Part shown: one piece after another, positions 1 to 10,722 of the stretch
How the letters are laid out: each line of letters opens with the position of its first letter
Numbering within the stretch: the first letter of the stretch is position 1
From: Cymbomonas tetramitiformis
Taxonomy: Eukaryota > Chlorophyta > Pyramimonadophyceae > Pyramimonadales > Pyramimonadaceae
Assembly (NCBI GenBank): GCA_001247695.2
Contig: LGRX02009880.1
Location: 97,712-161,711 of the forward strand
Reading direction: 5' to 3'
DNA: 64,000 nt
Made by a program: the position numbers and the translations under genes
The notes under the pieces: model-generated
What the model was told of the DNA's origin: nothing
Database searches by the model: none
Seen by the model: the letters and a program-made list of their open reading frames with translations, nothing else

Positions 1-2
1 TG

Positions 3-1081
3 GTAGATGGGCAAGCGGAAGCTCACGTGGACAAAATCCTGGCGTATCGTGTACGCATGGTCAAGGGTAAATCTGTGGAGGAATGGAAGGTACGCTGGAC
101 GGGCTACTCGGCAGCTCACGACCAGTGGCGCTCCAGAGACAAGATGGACAGAGGCGGGGAAAATCAGCAGCTCAAGGAGTTCGAGGCACGACGATTAGGC
201 ATGCAGGCGGACATGCTGAAGTCTACTGAGCATGACCGACGGCAACGTCAACAGCGACAGCCCGCCCACCTTGGCGTCACCTTATCCCAGCTAATGGAAC
301 ACCCATGTGACGTTCCGGAAGTGGATTCTCCACCGGAAGACTTCTGTCTGCCGTGGGAGCGGGTGGAAACCTTGGGGAATGGAGAGCTAGTGGTGATCAC
401 CGACCTTGAAGAGCGGAAGACCCGGCCAGTGAGAATCTTGGTGTTGTTCAGCGGAACTGGATCGGTGGAAAGGGAGTTTGCCAAGTGCTTCCCGTCTGCC
501 TCGGTGGTTACGCTCGACAACGACCCACGCTGGCAACCCAACCATCTCGCATCAATGGAGGACTGGGACCCCACTCAGTATCCACCGGGATTCTTTGATG
601 TCATCTGGGCCAGCCCTCCATGCACCCAGTACAGTCAGGCGCGCACTACGGGAGGTCCTCCTGATCTGGAAGGGGCAGACAAGAGTGTGAAATGCACCCT
701 GGATGCTATCGAGTACTTGAAGCCCAAGCACTGGTTTCTTGAAAACCCTGAGGGAAGATACCCGAATGCACTGCGGTTGCGGTCAGTGGTTCGTAAACTG
801 CCACAGCCTCTTTTTGCACCTACTGTAAGTATGGAGAGCGATATCGTAAGCCGACATGTATCTGGACTAGCTCACCTCCACCAACGCCATTGCTGGAGTG
901 TACCTCGCGGACACCTTGCGCATGTAAATGGGCCACCGGAGGGCACCCTGAGACTGCTCAGCTTGGACCATCGTCTTCACAGCAACCAGGGGCGCGAGAT
1001 GCTCACGCCGTGTACCCCGTACCAACTCCGTTACTGCGTCATCTCTTCCACCATCTTCAATTCGGGGAGCCTGATACCTGA
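3..1081 (+). pseudogene. Retroelement chromodomain plus cytosine-5 DNA methyltransferase, 5' partial, frameshifted
   Basis: The frame is open from the window edge, so the start lies upstream. The first 55 residues or so resemble the chromodomain that ends Ty3/Gypsy chromovirus integrases (KILAYRV, then VRWTGYSAAHDQW), which directs integration to marked chromatin. A linker leads to a DCM-type methyltransferase: motif I LFSGTGSVERE near 438, motif IV with the catalytic cysteine ASPPCTQYSQA near 609, and the motif VI position ENPEG near 741. At about position 820 the frame shifts: motif VIII (YCKYGERYRKPT) and the end (HPETAQLGPS, stop near 1079) continue in another frame. One indel therefore breaks an otherwise full-length enzyme. 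Such enzymes are expected to methylate cytosine in DNA using S-adenosylmethionine. Cytosine methyltransferases inside retrotransposons are known from algae and dinoflagellates; that this copy belongs to a chromovirus is inferred from the chromodomain. Confidence 0.82.
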
Positions 1082-1156
1082 AGACACCGGGAGCGGCATC
1101 GGGAGATAGGCCGCTCTTGAGGGGGGAGGAGTTGTACCGGGAGGTACGAGCAGCGG

Positions 1157-2079
1157 GGTTGCATGCTACAGAGATCTGGTTGCATGCTGCCGACGAGTGG
1201 TTGCATGATACAGATGCCTGGTTGCATGCTGCGTATGCCTGGTTGCATGCCACAGATGCCTGGTTGCATGCTACAGATGCCCGGTTGCATGCCACGGAGG
1301 CCAGGTTGCATGCTACAGATGTCAGGTTGCATGCTACAGAGGCCAGGTTGCATGCCACGGAGGCCAGGTTGCATGCTACAGATGTCGGGTTGCATGCTAC
1401 AGAGGCCCGGTTGCATGTCACGGAGGCCAGGTTGCATGCTACAGATGTCAGGTTGCATGCTACAGAGGCCAGGTTGCATGCCACGGAGGCCAGGTTGCAT
1501 GCTACAGATGTCGGGTTGCATGCTACAGAGGCCCGGTTGCATGTCACGGAGGCCAGGTTGCATGCTACAGATGTCAGGTTGCATGCTACAGAGGCCAGGT
1601 TGCATGCCACAGAGGCCAGGTTGCATGCGACAGATGTCGGGTTGCATGCCACAGAGGCCAGGTTGCATGCGACAGAGGCCAGGTTGCATGCGACAGATGT
1701 CGGGTTGCATGCCACAGAGGCCGGGTTGCATGCGACAGAGGCCAGGTTGCATGCGACAGATGTCGGGTTGCATGCCACACAGGCCAGGTTGCATGCGACA
1801 GAGGCCAGGTTGCATGCGACAGATGTCGGGTTGCATGCCACAGGGGCCAGGTTGCATGCGACAGAGGCCAGGTTGCATGCTACAAATGTCAGGTTGCATG
1901 CTACATACGCCAGGCTGCATGCCACGGATGGAGGCCAGGTTGCATGCTACAGATGTCTGGTTGCATGCCACAGAGGCCAGGTTGCATGCGACAGAGACCA
2001 GGTTGCATGCCACAGAGGCCAGGTTGCATGCTGGTGACGGGTGGTTGCATGCTGCAAGGGCCTTGTTGCATGCCGGTCA
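1157..2079. repeat. 21-bp minisatellite with 126-bp higher-order unit
   Basis: About 44 head-to-tail copies of a 21-bp unit built around GGTTGCATGC, which contains the palindrome GCATGC. Variants of the unit alternate in a fixed order. The block starting TGCTACAGATGTCAGG recurs at 1311, 1437 and 1563, exactly 126 bp (six units) apart, so the array has higher-order structure in its left half. The right half uses a simpler 63-bp pattern. Because 21 is a multiple of three, several frames on both strands stay open for hundreds of codons; these are not genes. Confidence 0.95.
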
Positions 2080-4861
2080 CAGCTGTATGAAGAAATAATT
2101 GATGGCAAGGCAGATTTCAGGAGAAGATCTGCAATGACAATAATTATATTGAGGATCTGGTGGATTCCAGAAAGATCTGCAATGGCAATATCGTGATCTG
2201 CCTGATGATTGGTGGAGGAGTACCAGAATCAGGCATATATGTGCACATGATTGGTCGATGGCAGATGTCAATACAGGAATCCTGCTAGTGATTGTTAAAG
2301 AGCAACATGTTGAAAGGGAAGCTTGGAAAAGTGGACCTCAGTTAGTGTTGATCAAGAGAATGAATTAAGGACAAGTTTTACATGTTAGTATTAGGCTGTA
2401 TGCCAAGACTGAACATAAGGATATAGATGTATTAGGTTTGAGACCAGACATTATATCGGAAAAGTGATTGTAATTCTAGGCTAGAGGCCAGAGTTTGTCA
2501 TGCAATAAAACAGTGGAATATAAGACTGTGAAGTTAATATTACACACCAAAAACAGCAGAAAATATAAAAAGAAAGAAAGAAAGAAAAATAAGGAAGAAA
2601 ATAAAGAAAAGAAATATGTTTAAGTTATCAGGAGTGTGCCTGGTACACACGACATAGTATAGGACGTTATAAAAATACTGGGTAATCCAAGTCACTAACA
2701 TCGTTACTTTATTACATAAACTAACCATCGTTATTTCAAAACAGGACAATCAACGAAGTGAGCAAAAGAACAGCGCGGGTTTGATTTCGACTTCATTGGC
2801 GCCTCGCGGGGTGTTGGCCGGCGTGGTCATTCGCGTTGTTTTGTGTGGCACCTTACTTTTACGGCAACGCAAATTTTTCTGTCACACGTCGGCTACCTGC
2901 GTAGTAAGGATCGTATTTCGCCCGAAATAAAAGCACACCTTTTCGCTCACCAGTCGTGTACGATTACTCCAACCGAAGGATGTGCTCACACCGACCTCGT
3001 TTTGCTTGCGCATGGGTTTATCGGCTTTACTCGGTCAAGCGTTGTGGTGTATATGGTATAGGTCGAATTGTGGTGCGTGGGAAGAAATTCCTGGGCTTTT
3101 GAAAACTTTGCGCAGCGCTTCCGCGGCGAGAGTTCTGATGTGGCAAAGCGAATGAGTGTTCTAAGCTACACCCGAATGCCAAGGCGGCAGTGGCTGCTGA
3201 AATGCGAAAGTAGTGCTTTGCTAGGCTGACGTGATGAGGGAATGATCGACAATACCGTAAAGGAAGATGCAGCCGGAAAAAAATTAATCACGCGAAAGAA
3301 AGTAGGAAACAGACGAGTGATCAAGGTATGTTCGCGAGTTCTCAGTGGTACGGCTGAGTTGACGGGGTGGTCCGAAACACAGTGATAGAGAGGGTCGATG
3401 CTGGTTAAGCCTTTTGGAAGTGGGAGAGTGGTAAACGGCCCGTAACCTAATGGGGTACGATATATCAATATATATATATATATATCGGAGGGGAAAATAT
3501 TAAGCATATACGGGTCTGTGAGTGAATACGGAAGGTACGAGGCAAGGATATTGATAATCTCTTACTTTGAGACTCGAGGTTTCAGGCCAAATACAGGGGA
3601 GTGCGTGTGTATCACTGTGATAAGCATCGAGAAATATCATATATCGCAAATAGCTGGCAAGTCATTGTGCAAGGTACTAGTACTTAATATCAGATATATC
3701 CCGCGATCGTCGTCGCTATTTTAAGGGCTCGTCGCTTCTGTCTGAATAGCAAGGGTGGTCGGAAGAGAGTTTCACTTAGCCCGCCGCACTTCATCGCGCA
3801 TCGTCTGAGACCGACATTCAGGGCGACACGTAGCCCCGCTCGCTAATTTCTTATATCCGCGAAGAGGATTGTTCGATCGAAAAAGAAACGTCAAGAGATC
3901 AGCGGCGTGGGTTCGATTTCCCGTGGTGAAAAATCCTCTAAATTAATATATCAATTATTGAATATCCGTGCCCCTTCCCACAAGGAACAAGGTCATAATC
4001 AATTCGAAGGTCATCAATTCCTGCCAACAACAAACTAAAATGACAAACTGGCAACGCAATGAACGACCCGTCAGATTCGCTCACTGCACTGCACACCACC
4101 ACACCCTGGCAGACTTGCTGTGACTGCAATAATGGATGACTCAACGATACGTATCTTATGTAAATTCTGCCCTGTAACTTGTAAATGTGCGAAGACGACC
4201 CTAGGCAAGATGGCCAAGATGAGCCCGGCTATCTAACGGAAACCGCATGTCACGCTGTGCAAACTGTCGAACGCATTTGCATCATACAATTTCAAACAGG
4301 ATTCTTCATATATTAATGCAGCTTCGAAGTTGTGGCTGTCGTTTCAAAGATGACCACCAACTTTGGGGTTGAGTTTGAATGCGTGCACAATAGGTACACA
4401 ACTATAGCCAAGCATTTTATGTGTGCCTCAGGCACTCGAGCTTTGCGTGTTGCTCAGAATACCGCAGCTGCCATGCTGGGTTGGTTCCCATCTTGCCAAA
4501 CACTCAAAGCCGCCATGCGTAGACATCTGAGCCCAATGGATGTGGCATTACCATTATAACAGTCGAATGCAACACTCCCATTGTAATACTCAAAACATAG
4601 GCTCGTCTCCAAAATTGTAAACAGCGTGCTGCAGGCCCACAGAATCACGCATCGATTTGTATGCCAGTGTCCAGAAAATTGGGCCTCTGATAATGCACTG
4701 CCCGACTGTAGTGTGGGACGAGAAGGCGAAACGACTTGGACAATCCGTAATACAATTTTCGCATCTAGTAACTATTATGTCTGTGGCATGAAAGTTCATA
4801 CCATGTTCAGATTGATTGCCTTATATGTCTGATGGACTGCCGCAGACGTATCCCACTTACT
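2080..4861. other. Intergenic region without recognisable gene
   Basis: I find no convincing coding frame; the longest frames are about 110 codons without recognisable motifs. There is a purine-rich AAAG run at about 2567-2612 and a short AT microsatellite near 3466-3485. The 3' flank of the methyltransferase element may extend a little way into this stretch, but I see no repeat that marks its end. Confidence 0.5.
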
Positions 4862-6769
4862 TTAGCCAATAGAACATGAAAGGCAGGAAGCAGGGCAGAT
4901 AGGCAATGGATCCTCACATTCTGGCTGTGTTGCGCATGCTGAGGACTGTAAAGTCCCTGCCGACGACTTCATGAAGGCAGAGAGCTCCAGCATATCTTGA
5001 TAGACTTCTTCTGCTACTCCATATTCGAAGCATCTTTGCCAAAACCTCATATTGTTAGCAATAAAAAGCGAAACAATTTGATCGATTGATATTGCACCCA
5101 GGTGGGCATGGACGACAGCATGTCTCAAGCAGTATCTGGAGGGCTGAGCAGACGTCTGCCACTCCACCATCAACGCGTTAAAGAGGATCTGGTGGCCTTT
5201 CAGAACATCCACATGAAAGGCCGCTGCATCCGTCTCGCTCGTGAAGAATTCGAGAACAGACTTATGCACCACAGCCACTTTGAAGGATTCCGAAATGTGA
5301 AACAGAAATCCGGCAAGCCGCACCGTGGCGGCGGCGTCTGGAAACCCAATGGCTATGAGCTGAGAGACCGCCAGCGGCTCCCGTGATGCGGCAAGCACCG
5401 GCAGCAACTCCACCAACCGTGTGAGGCTACCCCATTTTTTTTCGCACTCAGCCATGTACAGACTATATAATTGGTTGAGTGAACGATTTTCTAAATCTTC
5501 CATCTGGGCGTAGGCTGCATAATTGGGGCTCACATTGATTGCTCGCAGCTCGTGCAATATCCGCCTGCGCATCATATTGCTGTCGCCATCTGTTTGTGCC
5601 CCCAAGGCAGTGACGTCCTCCGCTCCGGTGGCTGCATCAATTAGCGGTTGCTCGGGCGTATATGACTGCCTGGTGCTTAACGTTGCTTTGCCAGGGAGAT
5701 GAGGATGACACGCCAATGCGCTGCTACCACTTGGTGTGAAAAATTGGGCCACTGTAACGCGCGTGACGGCCGAAGGTTCATAGCCCGCAATCATGCGCTC
5801 GATGTACTCCAACGGCGAACGGTCTCCAGAGAGGCTTCGGCTGGTGAAAGCAATCGAAACGTTTGGCGGCAGTTGGCGAAGCTGCAAGCAGAGCAATCGC
5901 AACACCTGGTTGTGTCGGCAACGCTGCATCCATGCTGCTGTATCCTCCAAGAAGGCCTCCAGGCCTTCATCGACAGCGTCCAGAAAGATGACGATGCGCT
6001 CCGCGCATGACACGTGCGCCATGATAGGTTCACGGAGCAGCAGCTCAAAAAGATCACCGACGCTGCGGATCTGGTTGATCTGGTCCACCCGAAGGGTTGA
6101 ATAATAAGGTCCGAGCTGATGGGGGAATGCGAGGAAGAGCTGGTGAGCCAGGGTCCGGATGATTAGGAGCGCCTCGCGCCTCCGGACATCATCGTGCCTG
6201 ACGGCAAAGAATAGGAGGGCAAAGGTCGCCGGGCAGCCCTCGGGTACCGACGCTGGCTGATGACCGCGCTGGCTCCTCCGCACAATCTCACCGAACACAC
6301 TTGACTTGCCCCCGCCAGGTGGCCCCGATATCCACAGCACCCGGCCTGGCCTCCAAGTTTGCATGAGCCAATCATCGAACAACCCCAGATTCAGATCGAA
6401 ATCACGGCGTTCATTGAGGAAGAAGCTGTCAGATGCCTCCATGAACAGTGGCCGTAGGATGAATAGCACCTTGACTCGGTGATTCAGCGCTGGGATCCCA
6501 ATGGTCTCTCGAACGCTGCTCAAGATCATATCCTTGTCCTCAGGTGCCCAGGCATAGCAGTGCTCAATCGCCAGATCACCCACGACACGCGACCACACCT
6601 TCGGGTCCAAGTTGCCTTCCTCAAGGTGGAGGAACGCCTCACCTCGAAGGTGTAGCGTGCTCCAGATCTCGAAAATGCACCACGCGCGTCCGATCGGTAG
6701 CATGTCGATCCCATTCATGTGCACGTGGTCCATCACCAGAAGCGTACCTTGGTGCGTACATCTCAGCAC
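4862..6769 (-). CDS. NACHT-like STAND NTPase, C-terminal exon(s)
   Basis: This 635-codon frame encodes the second half of an SHxW-type domain (GRAWCIFEIW near residue 30) and then a P-loop NTPase. Walker A is GPPGGGKSS at about residue 149 and Walker B is IVIFLDAVDEG at about residue 265, an acidic hhhhDxxDE form typical of NACHT proteins. The rest looks like the helical regions that follow NACHT domains. Such STAND proteins act as ATP-switched signal scaffolds, often in immunity or cell death. The frame opens at a GTG just after CTGCAG, so it is an internal exon rather than a start. It lies downstream of the exon at 7734-8131, but I could not resolve the piece between them; simple splicing of the two gives a stop, so at least one small exon is missing or the gene is damaged. 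Confidence 0.72.
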   Translation of the reverse strand: MLRCTHQGTLLVMDHVHMNGIDMLPIGRAWCIFEIWSTLHLRGEAFLHLEEGNLDPKVWSRVVGDLAIEHCYAWAPEDKDMILSSVRETIGIPALNHRVKVLFILRPLFMEASDSFFLNERRDFDLNLGLFDDWLMQTWRPGRVLWISGPPGGGKSSVFGEIVRRSQRGHQPASVPEGCPATFALLFFAVRHDDVRRREALLIIRTLAHQLFLAFPHQLGPYYSTLRVDQINQIRSVGDLFELLLREPIMAHVSCAERIVIFLDAVDEGLEAFLEDTAAWMQRCRHNQVLRLLCLQLRQLPPNVSIAFTSRSLSGDRSPLEYIERMIAGYEPSAVTRVTVAQFFTPSGSSALACHPHLPGKATLSTRQSYTPEQPLIDAATGAEDVTALGAQTDGDSNMMRRRILHELRAINVSPNYAAYAQMEDLENRSLNQLYSLYMAECEKKWGSLTRLVELLPVLAASREPLAVSQLIAIGFPDAAATVRLAGFLFHISESFKVAVVHKSVLEFFTSETDAAAFHVDVLKGHQILFNALMVEWQTSAQPSRYCLRHAVVHAHLGAISIDQIVSLFIANNMRFWQRCFEYGVAEEVYQDMLELSAFMKSSAGTLQSSACATQPECEDPLPICPASCLSCSIG

Positions 6770-6852
6770 CTGCAGTTGTTCACAGAATCCGCCATGACCA
6801 CAGCACCGACGGATTGGACTCCCAATGCAGCTATCGATTCAATATGTCAACA

Positions 6853-6966
6853 GCGCACAGAGCAGCGATCGATAATATACGATTGTTATTAGCGCACAGC
6901 GCAGCGATCGATATTATAAATGTCATTAGCGCCCAGCACAGCGATCGACAGTACATGTCGACAGAA
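6853..6966. repeat. Three tandem ~38-bp repeats
   Basis: Units start at 6853, 6892 and 6929 with GCGCACAG or GCGCCCAG followed by CAGCGATCGAT. They lie in the presumed intron upstream of the NACHT exon. Such short arrays recur in the other introns of the window. Confidence 0.8.
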
Positions 6967-7733
6967 ACATATTCTTTAAGGATATGGGCAAACGCTCCCT
7001 GATAACACGCCCCGAGTCCGTTACCTCCTGCAGTAGCTTCAAATCTGCGCCCATCGCTCCCTCCATTCCACCATGTTGATTGATAGCGAAAATATCATTC
7101 CTGCAAATAGCCCACCAGTCATGTCATTCCTGCAAATAGCCCACCCATAATGCCACCCGTGACATTGACACCGAACAGAGGTGGCTCCCGTTTCACGCGG
7201 ATATGCTGCGACACATTCCCATCCATCGTGCCACACTCTCACTTGCAGCCTTTGATCTTCCATAAGTCGACACACATATCTAGAACACCCGTTTCAATGC
7301 TGATTTCACATAAAGTCAACGGGAGCTGTAAACGAGCACTCGCCATGCTGCTCCTCCAGAGGCAAATCCTCTCGGAAAGCAGCACATTGAGGCTTCCATG
7401 GCAGAAGCAACAAGCTCACTGTATCACCGGACAATTCGACATCCAAATATGGAACGCTACTGCAAATCCTGGGGACAGACAGTCATTTTAGAACCGCCCA
7501 CATCCGGAGTTCTGCGCTTCTCTATGTCGAACCAGTCAGAATGACCAGTCAGAATAGAGCTTATCCTCGGAAACCCTAACATCCAAATAGCAAGAACGTG
7601 CAACGCGTATGACCTTAGACGCCTTTCAGTGGTCACACCACCCCAAAGTACAGTCTTTTGGAACCGGCTGCGTGCTTGGACAATGCGAGAACTACGGGTA
7701 AAAGGACTGGGGCTGAGTGTCCGAGGTATATAC

Positions 7734-8131
7734 CACACATAGGTTGTATCTGGATCAGCATCTTTCAGGGCATCTCGCACTCGGCCCACCAGCTTTGAGA
7801 ACTGCCCGGCCCACATGTGGCTCAAGAAGAAGGTGGGACGGCCCACGTCACCGCGCATCTGCGGCAGTGCGATGTAGCGGCACGCTGCTTCTCGGGTCGC
7901 TGGAATCACCACCATCTCGACAACCTCCTTGGTGCTCAGCTGGCGCCCTGGGTAGCGGCCTCTAAGCCACTTCTCGAAGCCAATTAAGAATGAGACGCTG
8001 ACGCCCGAATGCAGCACAAACTGCTGCTCTGCCACGCTTAGGTGCTGAAGGGTTGCTAGGTCATCGAGCGCCTGTGGCAGTCCAACGCAAGACAAGCCTC
8101 CACTTTCATGCGGGGAATAATCGCCACTTCT
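7734..8131 (-). CDS. Exon of NACHT/WD40 gene: SHxW (TIR-like?) domain
   Basis: The reading frame carries FFLSHMWAGQF and ends at TYVW, where a GTATAT donor (intron from 7733) leaves phase 2. The string FFLSHMW, followed by the RAWCIFEIW piece in the downstream exon, marks a domain seen at the N-terminus of algal and protist STAND proteins; it may be TIR-like, but I cannot prove that. There is no in-frame ATG before it. A strong acceptor, CCCCTGCAG, sits just before 8131 in phase 0. That matches the phase-0 donor CAA/GTGAGC at the end of the WD40 exon (8316), giving an intron of 184 bp. This supports one transcript running from the WD40 repeats into this domain. Confidence 0.6.
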
Positions 8132-8310
8132 CTGCAGGGGAGCTCGCCACGTCAGACAGCTGCCAGTGGGCGCATGTGGGGAATAATCGCCACTTCTCTG
8201 CAGGGGAGCTCGCCACGTCAGACAGCTGCCGGTTGGCTAATGTGGGGAGTAATCGCCACTTCTCTGAGGGGGAGCTTGCAGGGCTTCGGGCCGGATGAAT
8301 TATACGATTG
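8112..8310. repeat. 66-bp tandem repeat, three copies, at the WD40/NACHT junction
   Basis: The sequence GGGGAATAATCGCCACTT recurs at 8112 and 8178 and, with one change, at 8244, exactly 66 bp apart. The third copy is cut short. Each of the first two copies holds the CCCCTGCAG acceptor sequence on the minus strand, so repeat number could change splice-site choice. Confidence 0.9.
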
Positions 8311-8315
8311 CTCAC

Positions 8316-10722
8316 TTGCGCCTCGGCTCTCCATGCTCCATCCTCGTCTGGGTCCAAGCGCGGCAGCGATCTCCCGTTGGGCTCAAACCATCCCTCATCG
8401 GCTTGTCCGCCTCCCTGCTCCCCACCTGCATCTAACAAACGGAGGCTCGGCGCAACCTCAGTGCTGTGAGCGCTTCTCTCCGTATTCTGTGGGGGCCTGT
8501 CCTCGGCACTCGGAATGTCCCATAAGCGGACACCGTCCACGAAGCCGCCTGATGCCATGTACTTTCCGGATGGGTGAAAGGCGACCGTTAACACAGCGTC
8601 ACGGTGCCCCTCCATCACCGCGCACACCGTGCGGCCAATCACATTCCACAGCCTCACTGTTCCATCCCATGCTGCTGAGGCCAGCAGCTCGCCATCCGGG
8701 CTGAAGGCCACTCCGAAAACATCCCGCCGGTGTCCCTCCAGCATCGCTAGGAGCTCACCCCGGGCAGCATCCCACAGCCCCACAGTGCAGTCGCAGCTCG
8801 CTGACGCCAGCAGGGCGCCACTCGGGCTGAATACCGCGCGGCGGACCTTGTCTGAGTGCCCGAGGAGCCGTGCCTTTGCACTCCGTGTGGCGGTGTCCCA
8901 CAAGCAAATTGTGCGGTCTGCGGAGGCGGAGGCGAGGACATCGCCGCACGGACCAAACTGGACGCCGAAGACTGCGCCGCTGTGCCCCTCGAGCCGCCCC
9001 AGCTCGGCTCCACTCTGCGAGTCCCACAGCCTCACTGTCTGATCCAGCGATGCGGAAGCCAGCCACCTGCTGTCGGGGCTGAATGCGACCCCGATCACCC
9101 GATTGGTATGCCCACACAGCTTGGCCTGCAGATCGCCTCCCGCGACGCGCCACAAGCTCCCAGTGCCATCCCATGACACTGATGCCAGCAAGGTGCCATC
9201 CGGGCTGAAATCTACTGCGAGGACTCGATCGGTGTGCCCCTCCAGCACCGTCTCACGTGCCGCTCTACCCTCCTCCGCAAGCCTCCACAACCCAACGGTC
9301 GTGTCCACCGACGCAGAAGCAAGGCGGTTCCCATCGGGACTGAACGCCACGTCATACACCACGCCTATATGGCCGCCCCCACCCTCATCTGGCCTCACAT
9401 CGCGCGCGCTCGTTGTGCTGAACAACCACACCCCCTTGTCCCAAGAGGCGGCCGCGACCTCCGAGCCATCCGGCCTGAACTTGACGTCGTATATTTCCCG
9501 GTCGGGACCTTGCAAAGCCCCGTTCGCAAGAGCCTCCCCCGAGCCGACGTCCCACACGCGGAGCGCTCGGTCCCAGGCGCCGGAGGCCAGCAAGGTGCCA
9601 TCCGGGCTGAAGTCGATCCCGTACACTGCGGCTTGATGACCCTCGAACACCTTGACCAGATCGCTAGTATAGGTGTTCCATATCCGCACTCTGCAATCTG
9701 CACAGGATGTTGCCAGGGTCCCTCCGTGTGGCGCGAATGCCACGGCGTGCACCGTGCCCAGGTGGTTGCCCAGCACCGTGAGCACCTTGCCCGACGTAGC
9801 ATCCCAGAGGCGCGCAGTTCGATCGTCCGAGGCAGAAGCAATCAGGTTGCCGTCCGGGCTGAACGCCACTCCGTGCACCTGCGACCCATCTGTGAAGAGT
9901 CTGGAGAAAGTTGCGGGATTCGTTTCTGAACTTTGGTCGAAGCCACAGGACTGGTTCAACTGCAGTCCTCTGCAAGACGACTGACAGGGCGAGGGACACA
10001 CTTCATCATCCGGACACGAGGCGCATCACAGTGGTCGCAACTCCTCAATAGAAGCTCTGAGGATGAAGCGGCAAAGAAGAGAAGCTTTGAGTCAGTGCAT
10101 AGAAATGAGGATTCGAGGTTGGTTTCATCACCTGGTCCGTGTGCCCAATCAGCTGGCGAGACTCCGCCTTGCTCTCAGTCTGCCAGGTGCGCACCGTCGA
10201 GTCCCAAGAAGCCGACGCTATGATGCGTCCGCAGGGACTGAAGCAGACACTCCACACTTCAGCAGTGTGACCCTGCAGTACTGCCTGCTTGGCGCCACTT
10301 ACAACGTCCCACAACAGCACTGTAGAGTCGGCGGAACCGGAGGCGAGCCATCTCTCGTTCGGGCTGAAGGCCACCGCGCGGACCGGAGCAGTGTGCCCTC
10401 GGAGACACAAGAGTTGCGCACGATTTGACGCGCTCCATACCCGCACCGTGTTATCCTTGGAAGCAGATGCCAGAAGCGTCCCGTCCGAGCTGTATGCAAC
10501 GCCGGTAACCGCCTGCTCATGGCCTCGCAACTGTCCACAAGCGGCTGGCCAATGGTTGGGCTTATGCAATAATCGGCCAGATAAATGATCATCGGGGTAA
10601 AGGTGAGAGAGAACCGTGCTGATAGGGCTGTCACAAGCACGGAATGAGGTCAGGCTGGGCCGTTCCCTGAGCTCCGTGTTGTACGTCAAGAGGAAACGAT
10701 CCACATCGTCGAGAAGAGACAC
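8316..10722 (-). CDS. WD40 repeat region (14 repeats, two exons)
   Basis: Exon one (10722-10132) encodes about 70 residues of linker and three WD40 repeats. Exon two (9878-8316) encodes eleven more and an acidic tail. They join across a 253-bp intron, donor CAG/GTGATG and acceptor GTCGCAG, in phase 0, which rebuilds a repeat as GHTDQ plus VHGVAF. Each repeat has the usual GH, FSPDG, LASAS and LWD marks. Fourteen repeats fit two seven-bladed propellers, the sensor arrangement known from NACHT-WD40 proteins. The first visible codon is GTG, so an upstream exon carrying the start is expected but was not found. The next exons on the same strand encode the SHxW and NACHT domains, so the propellers would come before the NACHT if this is one gene. 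Alternatively it is the tail of a first NLR-like gene followed by a second. Confidence 0.85.

Noticed and set aside
820..835. GTAAGT at 825 as a splice donor in the first methyltransferase
   Set aside because: Motif VIII (YCKYGERYRKPT) reads straight through this site in another frame, so the break is a frameshift, not an intron.
867..2098. Several open frames of 300 codons or more on both strands
   Set aside because: They only translate the 21-bp minisatellite; a period divisible by three keeps all frames open.
3863..3940. tRNA-like sequence: 7-bp acceptor arms GAGGATT/AATCCTC 76 nt apart and a GGTTCGATTTC T-loop
   Set aside because: No A-box-like D arm and no convincing anticodon stem. 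It may be a decayed tRNA or SINE, but I cannot support a tRNA gene.
8108..10588. Long plus-strand frames opposite the WD40 exons
   Set aside because: They are antisense readings of WD40 repeats, with Ser/Pro/Ala-rich products and no domains.
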